Below, one piece after another: positions 9,467-19,217 of a DNA stretch of 64,000 nucleotides. Positions within the stretch are counted from its first letter, which is position 1, and each line of letters opens with the position of its first letter. This DNA comes from Methylomonas fluvii (GTDB lineage Bacteria > Pseudomonadota > Gammaproteobacteria > Methylococcales > Methylomonadaceae), in contig NZ_JACXST010000003.1 of assembly GCF_014850975.1 (NCBI RefSeq), forward strand, positions 1,426,001 to 1,490,000. The letters are read 5' to 3'. The position numbers and the translations under genes were made by a program. Under the pieces are notes generated by a model, which made no database searches, was not told the DNA's origin, and saw only the letters and a program-made list of their open reading frames with translations.

Positions 9467-10933
9467 ATGCACCTAAGAAACCAGCGAATAGCTATCGCCC
9501 TGCTCAGCCTGGCAGCCCACGCCAACGCGCATGCAACCGCTGCGGAAGACGAACATATCCGCCAGATTGTGCAAGGCGTGCTGAAGGAAAAAGACCAGAA
9601 AATCGAACAACTGGAAGCCCGTATCAAACAACTGGAACAAGAAAGAAGCAGTGCTATAGCGGCAACGCCAAGCCCGGCAGTCGCTAAGGCCGGCGAACCA
9701 GCTCCGGCACCGGTAAAAACTGCTGCGAACGGCAAACCTGAGCCAACCGTGGACACCAAACTCCAGGCTCTGGACAAAAAAATTACTGCCTTAAAAGAAG
9801 CGGCCGAAGCCAACGGCCTGCAAATGAGCGGCTTTTTCGACATCAACGCCAAAACCGGGAATTCCACGGATCAAACTTTCAGCGTTGGCTCGGTGGAACT
9901 GGACCTGGACTATGTACATGATGACCATTTCGGTGCCAGCTCGGCTTTAGTGTTATGCGGCAACTCATCCAACGCCGACTATGGTGCGCCCGGTGCGGTA
10001 TTCTGCGGTAACAGCGGCCCCGGCGCGTTGAGTGGCGGCAGCACGATGGCCGGTATCGCCGTCGCACTAGTCGACTACCATATGTTTAACGATCGTATCC
10101 CGCCGCGTGGCCGGATTTTCAATAACAAAGGTCTGCACATCCAGGCCGGCCGCTTCGACTTACCGTTCGGCAACGATTACCAAAACTTCGCCAACAAGGA
10201 CCGCATCACCGTTACCGCGCCGTTGACCACCTCCCGCATGCAACTGGGCGGCTACAATGCCGACGGTATTCGTTCCTACGGGGCCTGGGATATATTCAAC
10301 TACTCGGTATTCTGGACTGACGCGCTGTACGCCAACGACGGCCATACCGTCGGCGGCCGGGTCGGCTTGGCTATGGGACAAAATACCTACAAGATCCACA
10401 ACGCCAATCCGGAAGGTATTGAAATAGGTGTCTCCCATCTGAGCGAGTTCGATGGCGAAAACCGCATCCGTAATACCGTTTACGGCGCGGATCTGAGTAT
10501 CGGCTACGGCATGTGGCGTTTACAAAACGAATTCATGCTGCTGAACGCACATCAACAGGTGTTTTTGGAACAAGACGTGGATGGTAACCCCTTGCCTGTC
10601 ATCATCCCCGATCCAAACACCAACCCGTTCGGCAAGGGCCACCAAGTGGGCTACCACTCCACGCTGACCGTGGATTTGGAAAGCCTAAGCAAACAGCCGA
10701 TCGTGGCGTTCGCCCGCTACAGCCGCTGGCAGCCTTCGCAAGACCTTGGCCTGGACTTCGATGGCAGCACCGTGGCAATCAACGACATTTCCATGCTTAG
10801 CCTGGGCTTTAACTATAAATTTAGCGATCATTTGCGGGTCAAATTTGAATACAACGATTCGTTGGGCACGGAAACAGCCGAGCGTTATTTCGACAGAAAA
10901 CTGGGCATAGCCCAAATCGTCATGTCTTTTTAA
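9467..10933 (+). CDS. outer-membrane beta-barrel porin-like protein with N-terminal coiled coil
   Basis: A 488-residue exported protein. The start is placed at ATG 9467 because a signal peptide begins there (about 1-22, cleavage near AHANAHA). A charged coiled coil (about 30-55) and an Ala/Pro-rich linker lead to a second short coil and then a barrel of alternating strands (about 120-488) ending in MSF, the terminal aromatic typical of outer-membrane proteins. Two cysteines (LVLCG, VFCGN) could form a loop disulfide. The layout resembles DcaP/OprB-type porins, though I cannot name the family. Three bases separate it from a tetraheme cytochrome gene, which hints at a role connected with electron or redox-active solute passage. 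Confidence 0.8.
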   Translation: MHLRNQRIAIALLSLAAHANAHATAAEDEHIRQIVQGVLKEKDQKIEQLEARIKQLEQERSSAIAATPSPAVAKAGEPAPAPVKTAANGKPEPTVDTKLQALDKKITALKEAAEANGLQMSGFFDINAKTGNSTDQTFSVGSVELDLDYVHDDHFGASSALVLCGNSSNADYGAPGAVFCGNSGPGALSGGSTMAGIAVALVDYHMFNDRIPPRGRIFNNKGLHIQAGRFDLPFGNDYQNFANKDRITVTAPLTTSRMQLGGYNADGIRSYGAWDIFNYSVFWTDALYANDGHTVGGRVGLAMGQNTYKIHNANPEGIEIGVSHLSEFDGENRIRNTVYGADLSIGYGMWRLQNEFMLLNAHQQVFLEQDVDGNPLPVIIPDPNTNPFGKGHQVGYHSTLTVDLESLSKQPIVAFARYSRWQPSQDLGLDFDGSTVAINDISMLSLGFNYKFSDHLRVKFEYNDSLGTETAERYFDRKLGIAQIVMSF

Positions 10934-10935
10934 CT

Positions 10936-11442
10936 ATGAACAAGCTCCCATACAAATACTTATTGGCCGGTGGCACCGGCGCACTTTTGTTATTGTTCGT
11001 CAGCGGCGCACATACCGCCGACGACAATCCGCACCTTATTTCCAAGCAATCGCCGCAAGCGGGGTGCAGTAATTGCCATACCACGACGCCGGAAATCAAA
11101 GAGGACGGCATTTTACACAGCAAAAACATAACAGCCGATCAAGCCACCTTTAGCAAGGACGGCGTAGCCATGTGCTCCTCGTGCCATAATCCCAACCAAG
11201 GCCACAAAGTGGGCTTGAATATCGACTTTCCGGTACCCGCCGACTTGCCGCTTAACGAGGAAAACGACATTACCTGTCTGACCTGCCACTACACGCACGG
11301 CAAGCTGGATAGCGACCGGCCGCAAGCCAGCCACAGTTTCATGGATAAACTGATGAACGCCGAAAGGCTGAAAAAAAGCTTTTTACTCCGCCGTAACAAC
11401 AGCGACGGCGAGCTCTGTTTAACTTGTCACAACGTCAACTAA
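10936..11442 (+). CDS. small periplasmic tetraheme cytochrome c
   Basis: A 168-residue protein with a signal peptide (cleavage near SGAHTA) and four CXXCH heme sites: CSNCH, CSSCH and two CLTCH, the last almost at the C-terminus. It is therefore likely a periplasmic multiheme electron carrier of the doubled-CXXCH/cytochrome c3-like kind. It lies between a porin-like gene (3-base gap) and a HAMP membrane protein (11-base gap) and ahead of a chemoreceptor gene, all on the plus strand. That context suggests it either feeds electrons across the envelope or reports redox state to the receptor. The partner is inferred. Confidence 0.85.
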   Translation: MNKLPYKYLLAGGTGALLLLFVSGAHTADDNPHLISKQSPQAGCSNCHTTTPEIKEDGILHSKNITADQATFSKDGVAMCSSCHNPNQGHKVGLNIDFPVPADLPLNEENDITCLTCHYTHGKLDSDRPQASHSFMDKLMNAERLKKSFLLRRNNSDGELCLTCHNVN

Positions 11443-11453
11443 GGTTCCTGAAA

Positions 11454-12035
11454 ATGAACAATACCGTTACCAAACGTCGCCAAATTTTTATCAAAAAGGA
11501 TTTTCAAGGCCGTTTCATCCTCGGCGCTTTTGCACTGATATTACTGGCCGGATTATGTTCGGCCCTACTGATTTATTGGATGACCGGCGGCGATCTGCAA
11601 GCCCAATCCCAATCGGCGCACGCCAATATCGTTAATGCGGCGGAACGCCTGGGTGTATCGATTTTGATCGGCAACTTGGTGGCCATTTTAATTGCAGGCG
11701 GCATCGCCGTGAGCTCTGTACTCTACGCCTCGCACAAAATCGCCGGCCCCTTATATCGCTTCGAAACACTCTGTCAAGAGGTCGGCGACGGCAAGCTCGA
11801 TACCGTCACACATTTGCGGGAACACGATCAGCTACAGGATTTGGCGGTGTCGTTCTCGAATATGGTTGCCAAACTACGCAGTCGCCGCGACCACCGCGCA
11901 CGTTTGATTGCCGAACTCAACCGGCAGATCGGTTTGTACGCCTTAAACAACGGCGACGCGCTGTCAGAAGCTCAGCACCATGCCGTTTCGGCAATGGCGG
12001 CGTTGGTGACTGATTTAGAAAAACTTGAAAAATAA
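11454..12035 (+). CDS. two-helix membrane protein with HAMP domain
   Basis: A 193-residue protein with a basic cytoplasmic N-terminus, transmembrane helix one (about 19-42), a short periplasmic loop, helix two (about 66-88) and a HAMP region starting at HKIAGPLYRFE (about 93-145). It then has a short coiled tail and no kinase or methyl-accepting domain. ATG 11454 lies outside the preceding cytochrome frame and is preferred to an overlapping upstream start. It is followed 15 bases later by a full chemoreceptor gene, so it may be an accessory sensor or signal converter for that receptor. The function is not established from sequence. Confidence 0.75.
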   Translation: MNNTVTKRRQIFIKKDFQGRFILGAFALILLAGLCSALLIYWMTGGDLQAQSQSAHANIVNAAERLGVSILIGNLVAILIAGGIAVSSVLYASHKIAGPLYRFETLCQEVGDGKLDTVTHLREHDQLQDLAVSFSNMVAKLRSRRDHRARLIAELNRQIGLYALNNGDALSEAQHHAVSAMAALVTDLEKLEK

Positions 12036-12050
12036 TTATCATCAAATCTC

Positions 12051-13667
12051 ATGTTTAAAAATACCTCGATCAAATCTTCACTGATCTTAATTGCTTCCGC
12101 CTTGGCATTTGCCAATCTATTGTTTGTGTTGTCTCTGTGGCACGCGTTTCAATCCATAGATGAAAACTTGCAGGCAGCCACTCAGAAACAAAACACCTCA
12201 GATTATTTGTCTCATGTGCGTTTTCATGTAGTGCAGATTCAACAATTTCTGACCGACGTCGGCGCCACGCATGATGACGGCGGCTTTGCCGAAGCCAAAG
12301 AAAACCTGGACGCTGCATTTTTAAATCTGGACAAAGCCGAACAATCTCACCCGGCATTACGCGCGCAAGTCGAAACATTGAAACGGGAAATTCAATTAAT
12401 GCACGATGCCGGCGTAAAGATGGCGTGGGATTATATTAAGTTGGGAACCGAAGCAGGCACCGTCACCATGAAAGCGCCGGTCTCCGGTCTTGACGATACA
12501 GCCGCTACGCTGACCGAAGAATTAATCAGAATTACTGAACAACTTGACAGGGAGCTTGCACTCGCCAAGCAACAATTAAGTTCGTCCTTGCACGATTACA
12601 GCCTATCGCGCATTGCGTTTTCCATCGGGTTGCTACTGTTTGTGATGGTCTGTTTGAGCATGCTTTATTTCAAAATAGAACCGCCATTGACCGCGCTGCA
12701 AAAATCGCTGTATCTGCTCAGACAGGGCGGCGGCGATTTGACACGGCGCATTCCGCACGAAGGCAGCGACGAAGTCGGCATTATCGTTACCCAGTTCAAC
12801 GAATTTTTAAGCGTGTTACACAGCTTGATGCGGCAAGTGGCGAAGGAATCCGATCAATTAAACACTGCCTCGAACCGCTTAAGCCAAATGTCCGAGCGGG
12901 TGCAAGAGGATATTTTGAAACAGCAGATGGGCACGGACCAGGTCGCGGCGACGGTAACGGAACTATCCGCGACAGTGACCGAAGTGTCCAACAACACCGC
13001 TAACGCCGCCCAAACGGCGCAGAAAAGCAGCGTGGCCGCCAACAATGGCAAGGCGGTGGTGACCAATACCGTGCAATCTATTCATGCGCTGTCTAACAAT
13101 ATCGACAGGGCCAGCACCGTAATCGGTAATGTCGAGCAAAACTGCGTGAATGTCAGCTCGGTGCTGGATGTGATTCAGAGCATCGCCGACCAGACCAATT
13201 TATTGGCGCTCAATGCCGCCATTGAGGCCGCCAGAGCCGGCGAACAAGGCCGTGGTTTTGCGGTAGTGGCGGACGAGGTGCGGACACTGGCCAGCCGAAC
13301 CCAGGATTCCACGCATGAAATTCAAGCGATGATAGAACGCTTACAGCAAGGCTCGCGGGAAGCGGTGAAAGCCATGTCGGAAAGCCGAAATCAGGCAAAG
13401 GAGACCGTTGAAGTCATCGAAAGTACCGGCGAGTTGCTGGATAATATCTCAAGCATGGTGGCGCAAATTTCCACGATGAACACGCATATTTCCGACGCGG
13501 TAAAAGAACAAAAAATCGTCGTCGAGCACATTAATCAAAACATCAATTCAATTAATGACGTCACCATCAACAACTCGAAGGACGCCGAGCAAACCGCGCA
13601 AGAAGCCCATCATTTGCAAAAAATCGCCGGTAATTTACATACCACGATTTCCCAGTTCAAACTGTAA
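12051..13667 (+). CDS. methyl-accepting chemotaxis protein
   Basis: A 538-residue transmembrane chemoreceptor. Helix one spans about 9-31, a helical periplasmic sensor about 32-190, helix two about 193-212, a HAMP domain about 212-265, and the signalling coiled coil to the end. The hairpin tip shows the invariant [20 protein letters not shown] and [15 protein letters not shown]. No C-terminal CheR-binding pentapeptide is seen. As last gene after porin, tetraheme cytochrome and HAMP protein it may sense a respiratory or envelope redox signal. Ligand and taxis response are unknown. Confidence 0.93.
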   Translation: MFKNTSIKSSLILIASALAFANLLFVLSLWHAFQSIDENLQAATQKQNTSDYLSHVRFHVVQIQQFLTDVGATHDDGGFAEAKENLDAAFLNLDKAEQSHPALRAQVETLKREIQLMHDAGVKMAWDYIKLGTEAGTVTMKAPVSGLDDTAATLTEELIRITEQLDRELALAKQQLSSSLHDYSLSRIAFSIGLLLFVMVCLSMLYFKIEPPLTALQKSLYLLRQGGGDLTRRIPHEGSDEVGIIVTQFNEFLSVLHSLMRQVAKESDQLNTASNRLSQMSERVQEDILKQQMGTDQVAATVTELSATVTEVSNNTANAAQTAQKSSVAANNGKAVVTNTVQSIHALSNNIDRASTVIGNVEQNCVNVSSVLDVIQSIADQTNLLALNAAIEAARAGEQGRGFAVVADEVRTLASRTQDSTHEIQAMIERLQQGSREAVKAMSESRNQAKETVEVIESTGELLDNISSMVAQISTMNTHISDAVKEQKIVVEHINQNINSINDVTINNSKDAEQTAQEAHHLQKIAGNLHTTISQFKL

Positions 13668-13676
13668 GCAACCCAG

Positions 13677-13711
13677 CGCGCTATTTGGTTTGGCTGCAAG
13701 CCCATAGCGCG
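13677..13711. terminator. hairpin between convergent chemoreceptor and Uma2 genes
   Basis: A perfect 8-base stem (CGCGCTAT / ATAGCGCG) with a 19-base loop fills the gap between two convergent genes. There is no T-run, so terminator function is only suggested by position. Confidence 0.4.
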
Positions 13712-14269
13712 TTACAACTCAAATACCTCCGCCAAGGGCAGAATCAACTCCGGCAAACTCAACAGGGGCAAATCTTCCTCAACCCCAAAAACGTCGGCAT
13801 TGGCATAGCGGCCGTCCGCGCCCAGAAAAAAACGTTGCACATAATTTTCCAACGGGTCGATCACCACATACTCCCTCACACCGGCACGCTCGTAGAGCGC
13901 TTTCTTTTCACGCATATCCTTCAGCGCCGTGCTGGGGGATAAAACCTCTACCACCAAATCCGGCGCACCGTGTATGGCTTTTTCGCCGATTTTTTCCAGG
14001 GCGCAGACCACTAACAAATCCGGTTGCACGACGTCATGTTCGGAGAGAATAACGTCCACGGGTGCTATGAAAGGTTTGCAGGGCTTACCTTTCAACTCGG
14101 CTTTTAACTTCGCGGCAATAGTCATCACCACATTTTGGTGCTTGATACTCGGCGCAGGACTCATGTTGTAAGGAACGCCGTCAATTAACTCCCAGCGTTC
14201 GTCGTCCGGCCATCCCGTATAGTCGGCGACACTGAAGGTTTGTACCGACAATTTAGGTACGCTATTCAT
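13712..14269 (-). CDS. Uma2 family (DUF820) putative restriction-endonuclease-fold protein
   Basis: A 185-residue protein of the Uma2 family, which has a PD-(D/E)XK nuclease fold. Visible markers are ERWELIDGVPY near the N-terminus, QPDLLVV, and DLVVEVLSPST followed by the lysine-containing KKALYERAGVREYVVIDP segment. Its AGGAG ribosome site overlaps the stop region of copA, 9 bases upstream, so it is co-transcribed with the copper genes. The biological role of Uma2 proteins is unsettled; a link to copper is suggested only by position. Confidence 0.85.
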   Translation of the reverse strand: MNSVPKLSVQTFSVADYTGWPDDERWELIDGVPYNMSPAPSIKHQNVVMTIAAKLKAELKGKPCKPFIAPVDVILSEHDVVQPDLLVVCALEKIGEKAIHGAPDLVVEVLSPSTALKDMREKKALYERAGVREYVVIDPLENYVQRFFLGADGRYANADVFGVEEDLPLLSLPELILPLAEVFEL

Positions 14270-14278
14270 TCTTAGCTC

Positions 14279-16528
14279 CTACTGAACATCCAATTTAATC
14301 CAGCGCAAACGGTTGGCGTTGCTGACGACCGTGACCGATGACATAGCCATCGCCGCGCCAGCTATCATCGGGTTAAGTAACAAGCCAAATAACGGATACA
14401 GCAAACCGGCGGCAACCGGAATGCCGATGGTGTTATAAAAAAACGCCCCTAATAGATTTTGCTTGATATTGGCAACGGTCAATTTCGACAGCGCCATCGC
14501 CTCGGATACTTTTAACAACGAGCCTTGCAACAACACGATGTCGGCGCTTTCGATAGCCACATCAGTACCGGTACCGATCGCAAAACCGACATCGGCCTGC
14601 GCCAGAGCTGGCGCGTCGTTGATACCGTCGCCGACCATGCCGACAATTTCGCCTTGCTGTTGCAAAGCCTCGACTACGGCCGCTTTGTCTTGCGGCAAGA
14701 CTTGCGCTCGGACTTCGCTGATTCCGGCTTGCGCGGCGATGGCTCGTGCGGTGATCTCGTTGTCGCCCGTCACCATCAGCACGCGAATACCTTGTTGCCG
14801 TAATTGCCGTACCGCGGCCGCGGAATCGGGTTTAATCGGATCGGCCACAGAGACAATGCCAACCACCGAATTTTCCACCGCCAAAAACATCGGTGTCTGA
14901 CCTTTTGACGCCAACTCGGCCATTTTATCGCGATGCTTACTATCGTCGATGCCATGCTCCACCAGCAACGCGGCATTGCCGAACAGGCATTGCCGATCCG
15001 CAATTCGGCCGACGATACCATGCCCGGCCACTGCCTGAAATTTTCTGACCTTCTCCAACTTAAGCTGTTTTTGTTCGGCGGCCGCCAGTATCGCTGCGGC
15101 CAAGGGATGTTCGGAGCCCGATTCCAGACTGGCGGCATACTGCAACACCTGAGCTTCGTCGACATCTCCAAAAGCGATCACTTCAGCCAGACTGGGCTTA
15201 CCGGCGGTGACGGTGCCGGTCTTATCCAAAATCAGACAAGTCAGCTTGCCCGCGCTTTGTAAGGCTTCGCCCTTGCGTATCAATATGCCGATTTGCGCGG
15301 CACGGCCGACCGCGACCATCACCGAAATCGGCGTCGCCAAACCCAACGCACACGGACAAGCGATCACCAATACCGTCATGGACGTAACAAATGCGTAACC
15401 CATAGCCGGATCGGGACCAATGCTTAGCCAGATTAGAAAAGTCAAAACGGAAATAACCACCACGATGGGGACAAAGACCGCGGAAATCTTGTCGGCCAGT
15501 TTGGCAATCGCCGGTTTACTGTTCTGCGCTTGCCGCACACTTTGAATAATCTGCGCCAAAGCCGTATCGCGGCCGATGCGCGTCGCGCTGAATAAAAAAC
15601 TGCCTTGCTGATTGATGGTACCGGCGGCGACGCTGGCGCCTTCCATTTTCTCAACCGGCATCGATTCGCCGGTGAGCATGGATTCGTCGATAGTCGAGTG
15701 GCCTTCCAATACCACCCCGTCCACGGCGATTTTTTCACCAGGTCTAACCCGTAAGGTTTCGCCCAGACCAACTTGTTCGATAGGAATATCAATCTCTTGG
15801 CCCTCGCGCACCACCCGAGCGGTGCGGGGTTGCAAACCAATCAATGCGCGTATCGCCGCCGAGGTTTTACCCCGCGCTCGAGTTTCCAGCGCACTGCCCA
15901 GATTGATAAACGCCAAAATCACTGCCGAGGCCTCGAAGTATGCATGCGCGGACAGCGAAGGCAGCTGACTGGAATAATCGATAACAATACACGAATACAA
16001 CCACGCCGAGCCGGTACCCAGTGCGATCAGGGTGTCCATATTGGCTTGCTTAACGAGCAGCAATTTCAGTGCACTATGAAAAAAATGCCCGCCGGAATAA
16101 AACATTACCGCCAACGTTAGCAAGGCCACCTCGGACCAAAACACCGTGCCGGCTGCACTGCCCATCACTGGGAACCAGTCGAGATGTGCGCCCAGCATCA
16201 AAGGCAGACCCAATACACCGGCCACTCCAGCCTTGCGCAGCAAATCGCGATAACGCTCTTCTTCTTGCTTTTCCTCTTCGCTCGGGTCTTCCAACCCTTC
16301 CATCACCGCCGCATCGTAGCCGGCTGATTTTAAGGCCTGCTTCATGGCTTGATGATCGGGATCACCGCCGACGGTGGCAGAGTGGTCGGCAAAATTGACG
16401 GCGACGGACGCAACCCCCGGCACCGATTGCAAGGCTGTTTCCACCGCGCTAACGCAACCGGCGCAACGCATGCCGAGTATGGAAAGGCGTATTTCCTGCT
16501 GCTGATTAGTCGATTGATCTAAAGTCAT
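14279..16528 (-). CDS. copA: Cu(I)-exporting P1B-type ATPase
   Basis: Pumps Cu(I) out of the cytoplasm. The start is placed at ATG 16528, giving 749 residues, because the upstream extension has no family likeness. One N-terminal heavy-metal domain has GMRCAGC (about 13-75). The membrane CPC motif (VIACPCALG) lies near 392, the phosphorylation site DKTGT near 435, then SEHPL, the hinge [10 protein letters not shown], and a final helix with MAMSS, the signature of Cu(I)-type pumps. It follows a copper chaperone gene and precedes a Uma2 gene on the same strand. Copper control matters in methanotrophs because their particulate methane monooxygenase uses copper. No CueR-like site was recognised. 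Confidence 0.95.
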   Translation of the reverse strand: MTLDQSTNQQQEIRLSILGMRCAGCVSAVETALQSVPGVASVAVNFADHSATVGGDPDHQAMKQALKSAGYDAAVMEGLEDPSEEEKQEEERYRDLLRKAGVAGVLGLPLMLGAHLDWFPVMGSAAGTVFWSEVALLTLAVMFYSGGHFFHSALKLLLVKQANMDTLIALGTGSAWLYSCIVIDYSSQLPSLSAHAYFEASAVILAFINLGSALETRARGKTSAAIRALIGLQPRTARVVREGQEIDIPIEQVGLGETLRVRPGEKIAVDGVVLEGHSTIDESMLTGESMPVEKMEGASVAAGTINQQGSFLFSATRIGRDTALAQIIQSVRQAQNSKPAIAKLADKISAVFVPIVVVISVLTFLIWLSIGPDPAMGYAFVTSMTVLVIACPCALGLATPISVMVAVGRAAQIGILIRKGEALQSAGKLTCLILDKTGTVTAGKPSLAEVIAFGDVDEAQVLQYAASLESGSEHPLAAAILAAAEQKQLKLEKVRKFQAVAGHGIVGRIADRQCLFGNAALLVEHGIDDSKHRDKMAELASKGQTPMFLAVENSVVGIVSVADPIKPDSAAAVRQLRQQGIRVLMVTGDNEITARAIAAQAGISEVRAQVLPQDKAAVVEALQQQGEIVGMVGDGINDAPALAQADVGFAIGTGTDVAIESADIVLLQGSLLKVSEAMALSKLTVANIKQNLLGAFFYNTIGIPVAAGLLYPLFGLLLNPMIAGAAMAMSSVTVVSNANRLRWIKLDVQ

Positions 16529-16583
16529 GATGAGGATTCCCGAGCAATATCGTGTTGATCCGTAGGCAAACGCCGATGCGGTT

Positions 16584-16793
16584 TTATTCGACCTTGAAAC
16601 CGGCGTCGACGATAACGTCTTCGATTTCATCCAAGTCGGTTTGCGCCGGATCAAATTCGACCTCGACCCGTTTGTCTTTATGCGAGGCCTGCACCGTTAC
16701 CACGCCGGCAATCGCCGATACTTTACTGACGATGCTGCTCTCGCAACCGCCGCATTTCATACCGCTTACTGTTAACGTTGCTGATTCGGACAT
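16584..16793 (-). CDS. heavy-metal-associated domain copper chaperone
   Basis: A 69-residue stand-alone HMA domain with the metal-binding GMKCGGC motif near the N-terminus and a ferredoxin-like pattern, as in CopZ. ATG 16793 is set by a strong AAGGAG ribosome site 6 bases upstream; the longer frame to 16958 is rejected. It lies 55 bases ahead of copA on the same strand and probably delivers Cu(I) to it. Confidence 0.9.
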   Translation of the reverse strand: MSESATLTVSGMKCGGCESSIVSKVSAIAGVVTVQASHKDKRVEVEFDPAQTDLDEIEDVIVDAGFKVE

Positions 16794-16913
16794 GTTGATC
16801 TCCTTATGATTGAAATTAAGACTGGCCGGCCATTCTCGACTTAAACTGTTTGAACATGGTATAAGGCGCGACCTATTCGCATGATAGTGCAATGATCGGG
16901 AGCCCGTAAATAA

Positions 16914-18119
16914 ATGACAGATTTTCTGATTGGCCGACAGCAAATACTGGACCGCCATCTGGACACTTTCGCCTACGAGATTTTATTCAGGGGTAAAGAT
17001 TTCGATCTCAGTTTGAAAGATGGTGCCGCCAACGCCACAAATCAAGTTATTACCGATACGCTGCTGGAAATCGGCCTGAACGAACTGGTTGGCCCCCACA
17101 AAGCCTTCATTAATTTCACCACGCAAAACATACTCGATAAAACGCCGCTGCATTTACCTAAAGAGCGCATCGTCATTGAAGTGTTGGAAAGCGTTGCCAT
17201 CGATGACAACATTGTCGCCAACCTGAAAGAATTATCGCAACTGGGCTATACCATCGCGCTGGACGACTTCGTCTTGTCGCCGGAGTGGCTGCCGTTGCTG
17301 GAGTTTGCCGACATTATCAAGCTGGATGTGATGGCGGACGGCCTGGACGGCACCCGGCAACTGATTGAACAGCTAAAACCCTATAAACTCAAATTGCTCG
17401 CGGAAAAAGTCGAAACGCATCAGGAGTTTGAAACCTTGCGCGAGTGGGGCTGCGAGCTGTTTCAAGGCTTTTTCTTCAGTAAACCCAATATTGTGGAAGG
17501 TAAACGGCTGGGCGTCAGCCAAACCGCCGCCATCCAATTACTGTCGGCCGTGAACAAGGCGGACGCCAGTTTTGCGGAAATCGGCAAGATTATCTCGCAA
17601 GACGTCGGGATGAGTTTTAAATTGCTTCATTATTTAAATTCCGCGTTTTTTGGCCTGCCGCAAAAAATCGAATCCATTCAGCACGCCATAGCTTGCCTGG
17701 GACTGATCGAGATCAAACGCTGGGTGAACATTCTGACCTTATCGTCCATGTCGGAAAAATCATCCTCGGTGCTGCAGAACGTGTTGATCCGCGCCAAAAT
17801 GTGCGAACTGATCGCGCGCGAACTTAAGGACGATCAGGAACATTATTTTTTGATTGGCATGCTTTCCGGACTGGACAGCCTGCTCGACATACCGGTAACC
17901 AAAGTAATGGAGCAATTGCCGCTGGCGGAAGATATTGATAACGCGGTTTTGAATTATCGCGGCAAGGCCGGGGAAGCGTTACAATTCTGCATCGCCTACG
18001 AGCGTTGGGAGCCCGGACTTACCACCTTTCGCGAGATTAGTCCCGAGCGCATCGCCAATATTTATCTGGAGAGCATAGATTGGTGGGCGACCCGCATATT
18101 ACCTTTCTTGGCCGCTTAA
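16914..18119 (+). CDS. EAL-HDOD signalling protein (YuxH family)
   Basis: A 401-residue protein with an N-terminal EAL-like domain (about 1-200) and a C-terminal HDOD domain (about 205-395). The EAL tripeptide is replaced by YEILFRG, as is usual in this family. The other phosphodiesterase residues appear kept: FINFT, IEVLES, LDDFV, IIKLDVM, AEKVET and the GFFFSKP loop. The HDOD part shows DVGMSFKLLHYLNSAFFG. It may hydrolyse or simply bind cyclic-di-GMP. It is divergent from the copper genes and starts a plus-strand series with rhodanese, hflD and mutM. Confidence 0.9.
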   Translation: MTDFLIGRQQILDRHLDTFAYEILFRGKDFDLSLKDGAANATNQVITDTLLEIGLNELVGPHKAFINFTTQNILDKTPLHLPKERIVIEVLESVAIDDNIVANLKELSQLGYTIALDDFVLSPEWLPLLEFADIIKLDVMADGLDGTRQLIEQLKPYKLKLLAEKVETHQEFETLREWGCELFQGFFFSKPNIVEGKRLGVSQTAAIQLLSAVNKADASFAEIGKIISQDVGMSFKLLHYLNSAFFGLPQKIESIQHAIACLGLIEIKRWVNILTLSSMSEKSSSVLQNVLIRAKMCELIARELKDDQEHYFLIGMLSGLDSLLDIPVTKVMEQLPLAEDIDNAVLNYRGKAGEALQFCIAYERWEPGLTTFREISPERIANIYLESIDWWATRILPFLAA

Positions 18120-18147
18120 GCCATTTACCTAAAATACCGACATCACC

Positions 18148-18585
18148 ATGACACTGAGATTGACTTTATTCTGGCTAGCCTGTCTGTTCGCCACCCCTCT
18201 TTACGCCACCGAACTCGGCAAAATAACGGCGGAACAACTAATAAATATGCAGCAAAACCACAATGCGCTGGTCGTGGATGTGCGTACTGCGCCGGAATGG
18301 CAAGCGACCGGTGTCATCGCCAACAGCCAAAAACTGGAATCCTTTGACGGCAACGGCCACTTCGACCAGGAAAAATGGTTAGCCGATTTAGAAAAACTGA
18401 AATCGTCACCCGAGCAACCGGTTATTTTGGTCTGCCGTTCCGGAAACCGGAGCGGCAAGATCGGCCAAATCCTCACCGAGCAGTTGGGCATGAAAAATGT
18501 TTATCATTTATCCAACGGTATCCAGTCATGGATTAAAAACGGCCACCCGGTTAAAGCCGATTGTTTGACTAAAGCCTGTAAGTAA
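18148..18585 (+). CDS. exported rhodanese-like protein
   Basis: A 145-residue protein with a signal peptide (about 1-20, ending LYA) and a single rhodanese domain with the active-site loop CRSGNRSG, containing the catalytic cysteine. It is probably a periplasmic sulfurtransferase or thiol protein. It lies 28 bases after the EAL-HDOD gene and one base ahead of hflD, so it may be co-transcribed with either. The substrate is unknown. Confidence 0.88.
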   Translation: MTLRLTLFWLACLFATPLYATELGKITAEQLINMQQNHNALVVDVRTAPEWQATGVIANSQKLESFDGNGHFDQEKWLADLEKLKSSPEQPVILVCRSGNRSGKIGQILTEQLGMKNVYHLSNGIQSWIKNGHPVKADCLTKACK

Positions 18586-18586
18586 T

Positions 18587-19210
18587 ATGTCCCTGAAAAC
18601 GCTCAGTAACCAAACCATCGCGCTAGCCGGCATCGCCCAGGCCTGCTCCTTGGTACATCAGCTTGCCGGCACCGGCACTTGCCCAAACGCCGCGCTGGAA
18701 GCCAGCATCGCTAGTTTGCTGAAAATAGACGCGGACAGCGTGATCGATGTGTACGGTGGTTTGATCGGTATCGAACACGGCTTACAACAACTCACGACCC
18801 AACTCGGCAGCCGAGTGCTGGCCAGTCCGGAACAGGCCCGATACGCGGCACAGATTGTCTATTTGCAAAAGCAGTTGAACAAACAGCCGGACATGCAAAA
18901 AACCATACAGGCCGGCATCAGCAAGGCGCAAGCTCAAGCCGAACATTTCGGCGTGCTGCATGAAAATGTGCTGGCCAATCTGGCCGATGTGTATCACAAC
19001 ACAATCAGTACTCTGCAGCCGCGGATCATGGTGCAAGGCGATCAGCAATATCTGGGCAACCCAAGCACTGTAAATAAAATACGCGCCCTGCTGTTGGCTG
19101 GCATACGCGCCACTTTATTGTGGCGGCAATGCGGTGGTAGCCGTTGGAAGTTATTGTTCTTCCGTAAAAAAATCCAGGACGAAGCCCAGTTTTTACTCAC
19201 CCAAATCTGA
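18587..19210 (+). CDS. hflD: HflD-like high-frequency lysogenization protein homologue
   Basis: A 207-residue DUF489/HflD protein. The N-terminal QTIALAGIAQACSLVHQLA and the C-terminal KIRALLLAGIRATLLWRQCGGSRW closely follow the E. coli HflD pattern. In E. coli HflD is membrane-associated and binds the lambda CII protein; its host role is unclear. The usual neighbours mnmA and purB are absent; instead it sits between a rhodanese and mutM. Confidence 0.92.
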   Translation: MSLKTLSNQTIALAGIAQACSLVHQLAGTGTCPNAALEASIASLLKIDADSVIDVYGGLIGIEHGLQQLTTQLGSRVLASPEQARYAAQIVYLQKQLNKQPDMQKTIQAGISKAQAQAEHFGVLHENVLANLADVYHNTISTLQPRIMVQGDQQYLGNPSTVNKIRALLLAGIRATLLWRQCGGSRWKLLFFRKKIQDEAQFLLTQI

Positions 19211-19217
19211 CGCAATC

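Noticed and set aside
9205..9867. 220-codon minus-strand frame opposite the porin gene
   Set aside because: It overlaps a well-supported signal peptide and coiled coil on the plus strand, runs through the foldback repeat, and its Ser/Ala/Cys-rich translation has no domain pattern.
16794..16913. CueR operator between the copper chaperone and EAL-HDOD genes
   Set aside because: No convincing inverted repeat with a 19-bp promoter spacer was found.
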